From Sinorhizobium sp. 8-89 (GTDB lineage Bacteria; Pseudomonadota; Alphaproteobacteria; Rhizobiales; Rhizobiaceae): 64,000 bases of DNA. Shown here piece after piece: positions 37,973 through 46,625 of the stretch. The position numbers and the translations under genes were made by a program. Under the pieces are notes generated by a model. It was not told the origin of the DNA, did not search any database, and saw only the letters and a list, made by a program, of their open reading frames with translations. The stretch covers positions 335,483-399,482 of the forward strand of contig NZ_JASKLR010000004.1 of assembly GCF_030124325.1 (NCBI RefSeq). The letters run 5' to 3'. Numbering within the stretch: the stretch's first letter is position 1; each line of letters opens with the position of its first letter.

Positions 37973-40066
37973 ATGAACGACCTGTCCAAACGGTATGTCG
38001 ATGAAGGCAAACCGTTGTCGCGCTCGGCACCGGAGCTGAATCTACCTGGCACGCCCAAGGTTCCGCCCATCAACTCTGCCTTCGAGGAACCCACAACATC
38101 CGATCGCGACACCGAAGGCCCACCGCATCGGGACCAGCCGGGCACCGAAAAGAAAAAGACGCGCGGCAACGAAAGCGGCAAGCGCGACGAGTTCAAGACG
38201 CGACCGGGCCGGCCGCTGGCGCCGACGATCAACAATGAGCCGGGTCCCTTCAGGGATGGGGACCGTCGTCCGACCGCGCGCGATGGCGGCGGCAAGGCCG
38301 GCGACAACGGCGGAGAGGGCAAGGATGCGTTTCACAGACGGACGGGACCGGTAAACTTCGCCACAAGCCTTCACAACTGCCTCGCGGCCGTCCAGCGCAA
38401 CATGCTGGTCGTCATCGTCTTTACCGTGGCGATCAACATTCTCGTCCTCGCCATCCCGATCTACCTGTTCCAGATTTCCGACCGGGTGCTGACAAGCCGG
38501 TCTCAGGATACGCTGCTCATGCTGACAGTCGCCGTTCTCGGCGCCATCGTTCTGCAGGTCGTTCTCGACGCCATCCGCCGTTTCATTCTGATGCGTACCG
38601 CCGTCGAAATCGAGGTGCAACTCGGCGCGCCGATCCTCAGCGCCGCGGCGCGGGCATCGCTGCACGGCAACGGGCGAGACTACCAAGTGCTTAGCGACCT
38701 GCAGCAGCTTCGTGCCTTCATCACTTCCGGAACGCTCATCTCATTCCTCGACGCGCCGCTGACCCCGCTCTTCGTAGTCGTCGTCTATTTGATCCAGCCG
38801 CAGCTGGGGCTGATCGTCGTCTTTTGCTGCGTCGTCCTTTTCATCATCGCCTATCTCAATCAGAAGGCGACGACGCGACCCTTCAGCGAAGCCAATAGCC
38901 ACCTCGGCCGCGCGAATTTTCATCTCGATTCGATGTCGCGCAATGCGCAGATCATCAATGCCTTGGCAATGATCCCGGAGGCGGTGAAGATGTGGGGGCA
39001 CGAGACGGCTGCCTCGCTCAAGGCGCAGGTCTATGCCCAGGACCGCAACATCATGTTCGCCGGCGCCTCGAAGGCCGTGCGGATGTTCACCCAGGTGGCT
39101 CTCCTCGGCTGGGGAGCGCATTTGTCGATGATGGGCCATCTGACGGGTGGCATGGTCATCGCCGCCTCGATCATCGCCGGCCGCGCCCTTGCTCCGGTCG
39201 AAGGGGCGATCGAGGGCTGGAACCAGCTCAACCACTCGCGCGCGGCCTATAGCCGGATCAGGCAACTTCTCCTGGGTTCGCCGCTGAACTTTCCCCGGCT
39301 GTGCCTGCCGAACCCCGAGGGCCGGCTCGACGTCGAACGTATCCTCTTCGTGCCCCCGCCGCAGAAGCGCGTGATCCTCAACGGCATATCCTTCTCGCTC
39401 GCAAAAGGCGAAGCGCTTGCCATCATCGGCAATTCCGGCTCCGGCAAGACGACACTCGGCAAGATGCTGGTCGGATCGATCCTGCCCACATCCGGCAGCG
39501 TCCGGCTCGATCTCATGGACCTTAGAAACTGGGACCAGCGGCAGTTCGGCGAAAGCATCGGCTATCTTCCGCAGGACGTGCAGCTCTTTCCGGGCACGAT
39601 CAAGGCGAACATCTGTCGCATGCGTGACGATGTCGAGGACGCGATGATCTACGACGCGGCCGTGCTTGCCGACGTGTATGAACTGATCGCCACGTTCCCG
39701 CAGGGCTACGAGACAGTGGTCGCCGCAGACGGCGCCCCCCTCTCCGGCGGGCAGAAGCAGCGTATTGCGCTCGCGCGGGCCTTCTTCGGCGGTCCTAAAT
39801 TCGTCGTTCTGGACGAGCCGAATTCCAATCTGGACAGCAATGGCGAGGCGGCCCTTGCGCGCGCGCTTCTCCACGCGAAGAAACAGGGCATCACGACGGT
39901 TACCATCACCCAGCGCCCGGCCCTCTTGCAATGCGTCGACAAGATCATGGTGCTCAATGAAGGCACCGTTGCGATGTTCGGCGCGCGCAACGAAGTTCTC
40001 GCTGCACTTGGCGCGGCGACGAATGACGACCATGCAAAGCCACGTATTCGTGGAGATCGTCGATGA
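37973..40066 (+). CDS. Type I secretion ABC exporter (PrtD/HlyB class) with Gln in the H-loop
   Basis: A 697-residue fused permease-ATPase. Residues 1-140 are a hydrophilic, Pro/Gly/Asp/Arg-rich, probably disordered extension in place of a C39 peptidase or C39-like domain. About six membrane helices follow from residue 143 (MLVVIVFTVAINILVLAIPI). The ATPase has Walker A IIGNSGSGKTTLGKM (about 483), signature LSGGQKQRIALARAF (about 590) and Walker B FVVLDEPNSNLD (about 611), but the H-loop is TITQRPALL: codon CAG at 39911-39913 makes residue 647 Gln instead of the conserved His. GAGGGAG precedes ATG 37973. It is coupled to the HlyD gene by an ATGA overlap and probably exports the two proteins encoded upstream. 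No TolC gene is nearby. Confidence 0.92.
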   Translation: MNDLSKRYVDEGKPLSRSAPELNLPGTPKVPPINSAFEEPTTSDRDTEGPPHRDQPGTEKKKTRGNESGKRDEFKTRPGRPLAPTINNEPGPFRDGDRRPTARDGGGKAGDNGGEGKDAFHRRTGPVNFATSLHNCLAAVQRNMLVVIVFTVAINILVLAIPIYLFQISDRVLTSRSQDTLLMLTVAVLGAIVLQVVLDAIRRFILMRTAVEIEVQLGAPILSAAARASLHGNGRDYQVLSDLQQLRAFITSGTLISFLDAPLTPLFVVVVYLIQPQLGLIVVFCCVVLFIIAYLNQKATTRPFSEANSHLGRANFHLDSMSRNAQIINALAMIPEAVKMWGHETAASLKAQVYAQDRNIMFAGASKAVRMFTQVALLGWGAHLSMMGHLTGGMVIAASIIAGRALAPVEGAIEGWNQLNHSRAAYSRIRQLLLGSPLNFPRLCLPNPEGRLDVERILFVPPPQKRVILNGISFSLAKGEALAIIGNSGSGKTTLGKMLVGSILPTSGSVRLDLMDLRNWDQRQFGESIGYLPQDVQLFPGTIKANICRMRDDVEDAMIYDAAVLADVYELIATFPQGYETVVAADGAPLSGGQKQRIALARAFFGGPKFVVLDEPNSNLDSNGEAALARALLHAKKQGITTVTITQRPALLQCVDKIMVLNEGTVAMFGARNEVLAALGAATNDDHAKPRIRGDRR

Positions 40067-41412
40067 GCCAGAGCAGGAAAGGCGCAGATCCGCACAATGC
40101 GGCGGAGTGGTACTCCGAGGTTCCCCGGTCGATCAGGCTCCATAGCTTCGCGGGCCTTGCCCTGATCGCGGCGTCCTTCGGCGGCTTCGGCTATTGGGCC
40201 TTTGCCGCACCGCTGGCGGCTGCGATCATTGCCCAGGGAAGCTTCGTCGCCAACGGCAACAACAAGATCATCCAGCATCTGGAAGGCGGCATCATCGAGG
40301 AACTGCTGGTCGACGAAGGAGACAAGGTGAGAGCCGGAGATATTCTGGTGAAGCTCGATCAGACCCCGGCGCGTGCCAACGAACGCATGCTCAACCTCAA
40401 GCGCCTTCGCCTGGAAGCGGTGGTCGCGCGGCTTCGGGCGGAAGCGATGGGCAGCGACACCTTCCAGGTACCGGACATCGTCGCCGAGCAGGCGGACGAT
40501 CCGGACGTACGGGCGATCATCGAAAGCCAGAACGTCAATTTCCAGAGCAAGAAGATCAGGCTGCAGGATCAGTTGAACCTCATCGACCAGAACATTCGCT
40601 CCCTTGAATTTCGCGCCAAGGGTTACGAGCTGCAGCGCGCATCCTTCAACAAACAGATGGAGATCCTGGCGGAAGAGCGGCAATCCAAGAGCAGGCTGGC
40701 GGAAAGGGGCCTGATCAGACGGCCGGAACTCCTCGCCCTCGACCGGGCGATCGCCGACGCGATCGGCGAGATCGGCCGGCTTGAGTCGGAGGTAAAGGAG
40801 AGCAACACCCAGATCGATCGCTATCGCCAGGAAGCCGTGATTGCCATCAATACCAACAAGCAAACCGCTCTCGACGGTCTGGAGGCGGCCGAAGCCGACC
40901 TCGATGCCGTGCGCGAGCAGGTCCGCGAGGCGGCCGAGGTACTCGACCGCGCCACCATTCGCTCGCCCGTCGACGGAACGGTCGTACGCAGCTACTTCCA
41001 CACGGCCGGCGGCGTGATCGCGACCGGAAAGCCGATCATGGAAATCCTGCCGGCGAACGTGCCGCTGATCATCGAGGCGCAGGTGCTTCGAACAGCCATC
41101 GATCAGCTCAAGGTTGGCGAGGATGCAACGATACGCCTCTCGGCGCTGAACCGCCGAACAACGCCGGTTCTGAGCGGCAAGCTATTCTATGTCTCGGCCG
41201 ACTCCATCGAGGACACGGCCGGCGGACAGCAACGTGATGTCTACATCGTCCGCGTGGAGGTGCCCGCCAGCGAGATCAATCGAATCCACGGGTTCCATCC
41301 GGTGCCCGGGATGCCGGCTGAAATCCTGATCACGACGTCCGAGCGAACTTTCTTCGAATACCTGACGAAGCCGATCACCGACAGCATGTCGCGGGCATTC
41401 AAGGAAACCTGA
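40063..41412 (+). CDS. HlyD-family periplasmic adaptor of the type I secretion system
   Basis: A 449-residue membrane fusion protein. A short cytoplasmic N-terminus is followed by one membrane helix (about residues 27-50, FAGLALIAASFGGFGYWAFA), a lipoyl-like half (NNKIIQHLEGGIIEELLVDE), a long alpha-hairpin coiled coil (about 120-290), the second lipoyl half (RATIRSPVDGTVVRSYFHTA), and a beta-barrel domain ending in PGMPAEILITTSERTFFEYL, a PrtE/HlyD-type C-terminus. It bridges the ABC exporter to an outer-membrane TolC. It overlaps the exporter gene by four bases. Confidence 0.94.
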   Translation: MSQSRKGADPHNAAEWYSEVPRSIRLHSFAGLALIAASFGGFGYWAFAAPLAAAIIAQGSFVANGNNKIIQHLEGGIIEELLVDEGDKVRAGDILVKLDQTPARANERMLNLKRLRLEAVVARLRAEAMGSDTFQVPDIVAEQADDPDVRAIIESQNVNFQSKKIRLQDQLNLIDQNIRSLEFRAKGYELQRASFNKQMEILAEERQSKSRLAERGLIRRPELLALDRAIADAIGEIGRLESEVKESNTQIDRYRQEAVIAINTNKQTALDGLEAAEADLDAVREQVREAAEVLDRATIRSPVDGTVVRSYFHTAGGVIATGKPIMEILPANVPLIIEAQVLRTAIDQLKVGEDATIRLSALNRRTTPVLSGKLFYVSADSIEDTAGGQQRDVYIVRVEVPASEINRIHGFHPVPGMPAEILITTSERTFFEYLTKPITDSMSRAFKET

Positions 41413-41423
41413 GGGGAAGCGTC

Positions 41424-41918
41424 ATGGCGGCGGCTCAGGAGGTGCTTTTGCAGGTCGGTCGACTGAACTACGTCTGGACCAACACCGAAAGCCTGTTGAT
41501 TTACATCATCGCGCACCTGCTGAAGGTCGACAAGGAGTCGGCCATCATCGTCTTCCTGACGCTGAACACGACACGCGCGCGTATCGACCTCACGGAGCGC
41601 CTGGCGAAGCTGCCGGCGACCTCGCCGCAAACGCGCGACGAGGTGCTGTCGATCACCGAGCGGCTGAAACAGCAGTCGAAGATGCGCAACAAATACAACC
41701 ACTGCATCTACTCCTTCGATGAACAGGGAGCGATCTCGAGCACGCAGTTGATGCGGTTGGTCGAGGGCGAGAAGGAGGTTCGCTACGGCAAGGTGGAGCA
41801 ACTCGACGCGCGCGAACTGGCGCGCCTCGAAAATGCGATTCGCGAGATTACCGACATCAGCAAGGCCCTCTGGGCGTTCATCCGCTCACGCCCGAATTTC
41901 GACGAACGGCTGATCTGA
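41424..41918 (+). CDS. Small helical protein with an RNxxxH (HEPN-like) motif, last gene of the secretion operon
   Basis: A 164-residue, apparently all-helical cytosolic protein; no family recognised with certainty. Residues 82-97 read QQSKMRNKYNHCIYSF; R88-N-K-Y-N-H93 fits the R-x4-H motif, with Asn after Arg, that defines HEPN-superfamily ribonucleases. The motif sits at a helix end after an N-terminal helical region (TESLLIYIIAHLL), as expected for HEPN. It starts 11 bases after the HlyD gene behind GAGGGGAAG, so it is translated from the same mRNA. It could be an RNA-acting regulator or a toxin-like protein; a non-enzymatic helical accessory is the alternative. Assignment rests on one motif. 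Confidence 0.6.
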   Translation: MAAAQEVLLQVGRLNYVWTNTESLLIYIIAHLLKVDKESAIIVFLTLNTTRARIDLTERLAKLPATSPQTRDEVLSITERLKQQSKMRNKYNHCIYSFDEQGAISSTQLMRLVEGEKEVRYGKVEQLDARELARLENAIREITDISKALWAFIRSRPNFDERLI

Positions 41919-41948
41919 CGCCCTCTTTGGTGAAGCGACCGACCTGGC

Positions 41949-42773
41949 CTATCGCGACAGGCGCATATGCCGATTGACGTCCTTGTAAAGCAGGTAGCGG
42001 AAATTGCCCGGGCCGCCAGCGTAGCAGGCCTGCGGGCAGAAGGCGCGCAGCCACATGAAGTCGCCCGCTTCGACCTCGACCCAGTCCTGATTCAATCGAT
42101 AGACGGCCTTGCCCTCGAGAACATAGAGCCCGTGCTCCATGACATGCGTTTCGGCGAAGGGAATGACCGCACCCGGTTCGAAGGTGACGATGGTCACATG
42201 CATATCGTGGCGCATATCCGCCGGATCGACAAAACGCGTCGTCGCCCACTTGCCGTCGGTGCCGGGCATGGGCGCGGGCGCGATATCAGCCTCGTTGGTA
42301 AAGAACGCTTCCGGGGCCTCGAGCCCCTCGACCGCTTCGTAGGCCTTGCGAATCCAGTGGAATCGCGCGGGCACGTTCCCATGATTGCGCAGCCGCCATG
42401 CGCCGGCCGGGGGGATGAAACCGAAACCGCCGGGGCGAAGCACATGCTGGCGACCGTCGAGTTCGACGGTGATCTCGCCTTCCATGACGAAAAGCGCGCC
42501 TTCAGCCGCAGGATCGAGTTCCGGCCGATCGCTGCCGCCGCCCGGTGCCACCTCCATGATATATTGGGAAAATGTCTCGGCGAATCCGGAAAGCGGACGC
42601 GAGAGGACCCAGAGGCGCGTGTTTTCCCAGAAGGGAAGATAGCTCGTGACGATGTCCATCATCACGCCCTTCGGAATTACCGCATAGGCCTCCGTGAAAA
42701 CCGCACGCCCGGTAAGGAGCTCCGTCTGCATGGGCGCGCCACCCTTCGGTGCGAAGTAAGTCCGTTCAACCAA
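41949..42773 (-). CDS. allE: (S)-ureidoglycine aminohydrolase-like bicupin, TTG start
   Basis: A 274-residue double-cupin protein. The family enzyme releases ammonia from (S)-ureidoglycine in allantoin breakdown. The C-terminal cupin keeps the Mn-binding set: Glu, His, His in PFAETHVMEHGLYVLEG and Gln in FCPQACYAGG. The start is best placed at TTG 42773 (MVERTYFAPKGG), which has GGAGG seven bases upstream and restores the N-terminus expected of rhizobial homologues; ATG 42731 would cut conserved residues. No other allantoin genes are adjacent. A palindromic repeat separates it from the amidohydrolase upstream. Confidence 0.85.
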   Translation of the reverse strand: MVERTYFAPKGGAPMQTELLTGRAVFTEAYAVIPKGVMMDIVTSYLPFWENTRLWVLSRPLSGFAETFSQYIMEVAPGGGSDRPELDPAAEGALFVMEGEITVELDGRQHVLRPGGFGFIPPAGAWRLRNHGNVPARFHWIRKAYEAVEGLEAPEAFFTNEADIAPAPMPGTDGKWATTRFVDPADMRHDMHVTIVTFEPGAVIPFAETHVMEHGLYVLEGKAVYRLNQDWVEVEAGDFMWLRAFCPQACYAGGPGNFRYLLYKDVNRHMRLSR

Positions 42774-42838
42774 CTCTCGTCCTCCACGACATTCAATTTC
42801 GGTGTTCGGTCCACCGTCTACATCTTCCGCAAGCGAAA

Positions 42839-42893
42839 TGCAGCAATTCAAACTGCTACAGCGACCCTTGCGCGTCTGACAAGACGCGCGCGC
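42839..42893. repeat. Rhizobial intergenic palindromic element, copy 1
   Basis: The unit contains CAGCAATTCAAACTGCTACA, then CTTGCGCGTCT-GACA-AGACGCGCGCGCT, whose central GCGCGTCT/AGACGCGC stem is perfect. The same unit occurs inverted at 46626-46686. It lies between the bicupin and amidohydrolase genes. Confidence 0.75.
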
Positions 42894-42907
42894 TATCGAC
42901 GCAACGC

Positions 42908-44347
42908 TTACATCGACGGCAAGGAACGCGGCGCCAGCGTCGCGCTCGACCGTCGGGCCGGATCGTTGGCGCCGAGCCGGCGAACCGCAAAATCCTGAGC
43001 CTCCTGAAGCTGCTGCAGCGCGCCCTCGTAGTCGAGATTGGTGGGCCTGCCTTTCTCGACGACAAGTGCCCCGTCCACGTAGACCGCGTCAACGGCGCGT
43101 TCCGCCGCACAATGCAGCAGATTGCGCAGCGGATCATAGACCGGCTGCATCGCGGCATGCTTGAGATCGACCAGGAAGAAGTCCGCCTTGGCACCGCAGG
43201 CCAGGCGTCCGATGTCCTGGCGCCCGAGCGCCCGCGCACCCGCAAGCGTGGCGGCCTCGAAGACGCCTGCGGTTTCGACATCGAAGACGGATCCGCCGGC
43301 GATGCGGGCACAAATCATCGCCTGGCGCATCTCTTCCAGCATATTGAACGGATAGCTGTCGGTGCCGAGCGCGACGTTCACGCCGCTTCGCCGGTAACGG
43401 CCGAGCGATTGCAGCACCATTCCACTGCGCGCAAAGGTGACCGGACAGTGCGCAACGCTGGCGCGGCGCTCGGCCAGCAGCGCCAGGTCAAGCTCAGTGC
43501 GCTGACGCGTCCAGGCATGGCTGTCGACGAAGATGCAATGGCCGATGATGAGATCGTCAGCGAGCAGTCCGAGTGCGTCGAGATATTGGACGGCCGTCAG
43601 CCCGTTACGCCGCAGCAGTTCCTCGTGCTCGGCCATCGTCTGCGCCGCATGGACCGTTATCGGCACCCGGCGGGCGCGGGCGGCCTCCGCCGCATCCTGG
43701 AGAAGTTCGGCCGAGCAGGTTTCGATCTGCGAAGGCGAAACGATCCCGCCAAGACGGCCTGAAGGATGCTCCTGCGCGGAATCGACGACTTCGAGGGCGC
43801 GGGCGAAGGCTTCGCGTCCCCGGCCCTTGTCCCAGATGAAATCGAGACGACGGCTTTGCTCGACGTGCCAGGAAGCTTCGCGAAACCCCGGCGCGACATA
43901 GGCGCGCGCGCCGCTCTTCGCAAGCGTCGGCAGCCACGCGTCGTGCGGGGCGGCGATATCGATGAGCGTGGTTACGCCGCTGCGCAGGAGGTCGCCCAGC
44001 ATCACCGTCAACGACGCTTCCAGCGCATCAGGGCTGATCTCGATCAGGTTCGAGTATTCGTAAAGCGCGTTGCCCCAAAGGGCGGCCGTGCCGGCATCCT
44101 CGAACAGGCCCTTGGAGATCGGCTCCTCGCCCGAGTGGCAATGCACGTTGACGAGACCGGGCAACACCATCTTGCCCTTGCCGGAAATTTCCTCGTCGAA
44201 ACCGCCATCATAGCGCCCGCCGACGTGGATGAAGCCGTCCCCATCGAAGGCGACGTCGCCGTCGGATAGATAGATATGGCCCTCAGTCCCCTGATCGAAG
44301 GCGACGATCGTGTCCGTGTTTCGAATGACCCGAATGTTCTTACGCAT
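42908..44347 (-). CDS. Amidohydrolase-superfamily deaminase/chlorohydrolase (AtzA/TrzN-like)
   Basis: A 479-residue metal-dependent hydrolase. All expected ligands are visible: HxH in LVNVHCHSGEEP (about residue 69), His in ITVHAAQTMAEHEE, His in LIIGHCIFVDSHAW, and Asp in VALGTDSYPFN. This is the cytosine-deaminase/s-triazine-hydrolase clade, which deaminates or hydrolyses heterocyclic amines such as guanine, hydroxyatrazine or 5'-deoxyadenosine analogues; the substrate is not predictable here. It overlaps the upstream permease gene by 8 bases, linking it to the amino-acid-type ABC importer. Confidence 0.85.
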   Translation of the reverse strand: MRKNIRVIRNTDTIVAFDQGTEGHIYLSDGDVAFDGDGFIHVGGRYDGGFDEEISGKGKMVLPGLVNVHCHSGEEPISKGLFEDAGTAALWGNALYEYSNLIEISPDALEASLTVMLGDLLRSGVTTLIDIAAPHDAWLPTLAKSGARAYVAPGFREASWHVEQSRRLDFIWDKGRGREAFARALEVVDSAQEHPSGRLGGIVSPSQIETCSAELLQDAAEAARARRVPITVHAAQTMAEHEELLRRNGLTAVQYLDALGLLADDLIIGHCIFVDSHAWTRQRTELDLALLAERRASVAHCPVTFARSGMVLQSLGRYRRSGVNVALGTDSYPFNMLEEMRQAMICARIAGGSVFDVETAGVFEAATLAGARALGRQDIGRLACGAKADFFLVDLKHAAMQPVYDPLRNLLHCAAERAVDAVYVDGALVVEKGRPTNLDYEGALQQLQEAQDFAVRRLGANDPARRSSATLAPRSLPSM

Positions 44348-45434
44348 GTGTGATCCTGAAATGCTGCTCCAGAAAACGGCTGTAGATTCCCATCAGGGCG
44401 CTGAAGGCGAAATAGACGGCGGCTGCGAAGACATAGCCCTCGAGCACGGCGATGCCCTGCCATTCCGGGTCACGGAGCGCTGAGCGAACGGTGTCGAGAA
44501 AGTCGAGAAGGCCGACGATCGTGACCAGCGTCGTATCCTGAAAGAAACCAATGAACAGCCCCACCATCGGCGGAATGACTTTCTTCAGCGCCTGCGGAAG
44601 AACGATCTTGCGCATGACCTGCCAGTAGTGCAGGCCGAGCGAATAGCCCGCCTCGAACTGCCCCTTCGGAACGTCCTGCAGGCCACCGCGGACGATCTCC
44701 GCGATGTAGGCGGAGGCAAAGAGGATGATCGCCACCTGCGCGCGTAGCAGCTTGTCGACAGTCACGCCATCCGGCATGAACAGTGGCAACATGACGGTCG
44801 CCATGAACAGGATGCTGATCAAGGGCACGCCCCTGACAATCTCGATAAAACCGACCGCGAGCACGCGAATGGCGGGCAGGCTCGACGCCCGCGCAAGCGC
44901 TAGCCCGATGCCGAGCGGCAGCGCGCAGGCAAGGCCGACGAAGGACAACATGAAGGACAGGGGCAATCCTCCCCACTTCGACGTCGGCACATCGGAGAGG
45001 CCGAAGAAACCGCCGGCCATCAGCACATAGAGCAACGGCAATATGGCTATGACCCACGCGCACAGCAGAGCGCGGGACCAGAAGCGCGGGATCATCGAGA
45101 CGAGACAGCTTGCAAGGAGAACAAGCAGGGCAACGAGCGGCCGCCATTGTTCCTCGAACGGATAGAAGCCGAAGACCATGTAGCGTAGCTTCTCTGCGAC
45201 GAACGGCCAGCAGGCGCCGCTGCTTGCCTTGCAGACGGCGGCATCGCCATGGAAAACGGCGTCGATGAACAGCCAGCCGAGGGCGAGCTTGGCGCCCAGA
45301 AAGATGAAGGCGATCGACAGCAGGCTGACGAGGGAATTTGCCGGCGTCCCGAAATAGGGTGCGAGCAGACCGAAACGTCGCGCTGGAGCTGCGGGCCTCA
45401 GGACCGGTGCCGAAAGGGTTTGAGTGTCGGCCAT
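44340..45434 (-). CDS. Polar amino-acid-type ABC transporter permease (AapM-like)
   Basis: A 364-residue inner-membrane permease of the HisM/AapM family with an extended N-terminal half, as in general L-amino-acid permeases. The EAA loop is visible as GYSLGLHYWQVMRKIVLPQA. SIEIVRGVPL-type residues (FIEIVRGVPLISILFM) precede it. ATG 45434 overlaps the stop of the upstream permease by one base; a longer frame would re-read that gene. Together with the next permease and the binding protein it forms an importer, but no ATPase gene lies in this cluster. Confidence 0.9.
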   Translation of the reverse strand: MADTQTLSAPVLRPAAPARRFGLLAPYFGTPANSLVSLLSIAFIFLGAKLALGWLFIDAVFHGDAAVCKASSGACWPFVAEKLRYMVFGFYPFEEQWRPLVALLVLLASCLVSMIPRFWSRALLCAWVIAILPLLYVLMAGGFFGLSDVPTSKWGGLPLSFMLSFVGLACALPLGIGLALARASSLPAIRVLAVGFIEIVRGVPLISILFMATVMLPLFMPDGVTVDKLLRAQVAIILFASAYIAEIVRGGLQDVPKGQFEAGYSLGLHYWQVMRKIVLPQALKKVIPPMVGLFIGFFQDTTLVTIVGLLDFLDTVRSALRDPEWQGIAVLEGYVFAAAVYFAFSALMGIYSRFLEQHFRITHA

Positions 45435-46582
45435 CAGCGCTCCTTCAGCGCGACGCGCGCATTGTACCAGTTCATCGCCAGGGAAATGACCGTGGACAGG
45501 CCGAGATAGACGCCCATGAAAATGGCGATGGTCTCGATCGCCTGCCCCGTCTGGTTCATGACCGTATTGGAGACCATCACCAGATCCGGATAGCCGATCG
45601 CGATCGCCAGCGAACTGTTCTTGAACACGGTCAGGTAAGTGTTCGTCAGCGGCGGCACGATCAGGCGAAGCGCCTGCGGGAGGACGACGAGCCGCATGGT
45701 CCGTGAACGGGAGAGACCCAGAGCTGCCGCAGCCTCCCATTGTCCCGGTCCGACGGCCTGGATCCCGGCGCGAACGATTTCGGCAACGCTCGCGGAGACG
45801 CTGAGCATGAGCCCGAAGAGCAGCGCGACGAATTCCGGCCGCACATGCAGCCCTCCCGTCAGGCGAAACCGGCCGGCCTCCGGAACATCCCAGGCGACCG
45901 AGACCGCACCAAACATCCAGAGGAGAAGCGGAGGGGCCAGGAACGTGAGAAACGCAATTGCGGTGCCGTGGTTCGATCGTCCGGTGACGATGCGCTTTTG
46001 ACGAGCGATACGATGGATGAGAAGGGCGGCAGCGGCGCTGGCCGCGATGGCAATGGCGATGGCGGTGCTGCCCTCACCGAGGACCAGCGCTGGCAAGACC
46101 AGGCCGCTATTGGAAAGATAGACGCCCGGCAGCACGTGAAGCGCCTGCCTGACCGGCGGAAAGACCAGGATGATCAGCGAATACCAGAGAAAAAGGTAGA
46201 GCAGCAGCGGCACATTGCGCAGCACTTCCACATAGGCAAGCGCCAGGCGCGCAAGCAGCGGGTTGCGTGACATGCGCGCAACGCCGATCACGAGCCCGAG
46301 AAAAGTGCCGAGCAAGGCGGCAAGGGCCGAGACCTTCACCGTGTTGACAATTCCGACCAGGATCGCCCGGCCTATGCTGTCGGTCGGCTGGTAGGCAACG
46401 GCGGCCTCGCTGATGACGAACCCGGCCTGACGCGCCAGGAAGCCGAACCCGGTCGCGATATTCTGCTTGGCGAGATTGTCGCTTGCAGCGGAGAACATCG
46501 TCCAACTGGCAAACGCCACAAGAGCTATCGCACCGAACTGATAGCAGAAGGCGCGGACCCGCATATCATTCAAGAACACCAT
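45434..46582 (-). CDS. Polar amino-acid-type ABC transporter permease (AapQ-like)
   Basis: A permease of about 382 residues, the partner of the AapM-like protein. YVEVLRNVPLLLYLFLWYSL and the EAA loop AAALGLSRSRTMRLVVLPQA are family motifs. The start is uncertain: ATG 46582 (MVFLNDMRVRAF) gives an N-terminus like AapQ; GTG 46609 and ATG 46564 are alternatives, and none has a strong ribosome site. It follows the binding-protein gene after a palindromic repeat. Confidence 0.88.
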   Translation of the reverse strand: MVFLNDMRVRAFCYQFGAIALVAFASWTMFSAASDNLAKQNIATGFGFLARQAGFVISEAAVAYQPTDSIGRAILVGIVNTVKVSALAALLGTFLGLVIGVARMSRNPLLARLALAYVEVLRNVPLLLYLFLWYSLIILVFPPVRQALHVLPGVYLSNSGLVLPALVLGEGSTAIAIAIAASAAAALLIHRIARQKRIVTGRSNHGTAIAFLTFLAPPLLLWMFGAVSVAWDVPEAGRFRLTGGLHVRPEFVALLFGLMLSVSASVAEIVRAGIQAVGPGQWEAAAALGLSRSRTMRLVVLPQALRLIVPPLTNTYLTVFKNSSLAIAIGYPDLVMVSNTVMNQTGQAIETIAIFMGVYLGLSTVISLAMNWYNARVALKER

Positions 46583-46625
46583 GACGACCGCCGCGTTACC
46601 GAGAGGCACATGAAAGGATCGACAC

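Noticed and set aside
38741-41001. Two long antisense frames (430 and 431 codons) under the ABC exporter and HlyD genes.
   Set aside because: They are mirror frames of genes with unmistakable Walker and lipoyl motifs.
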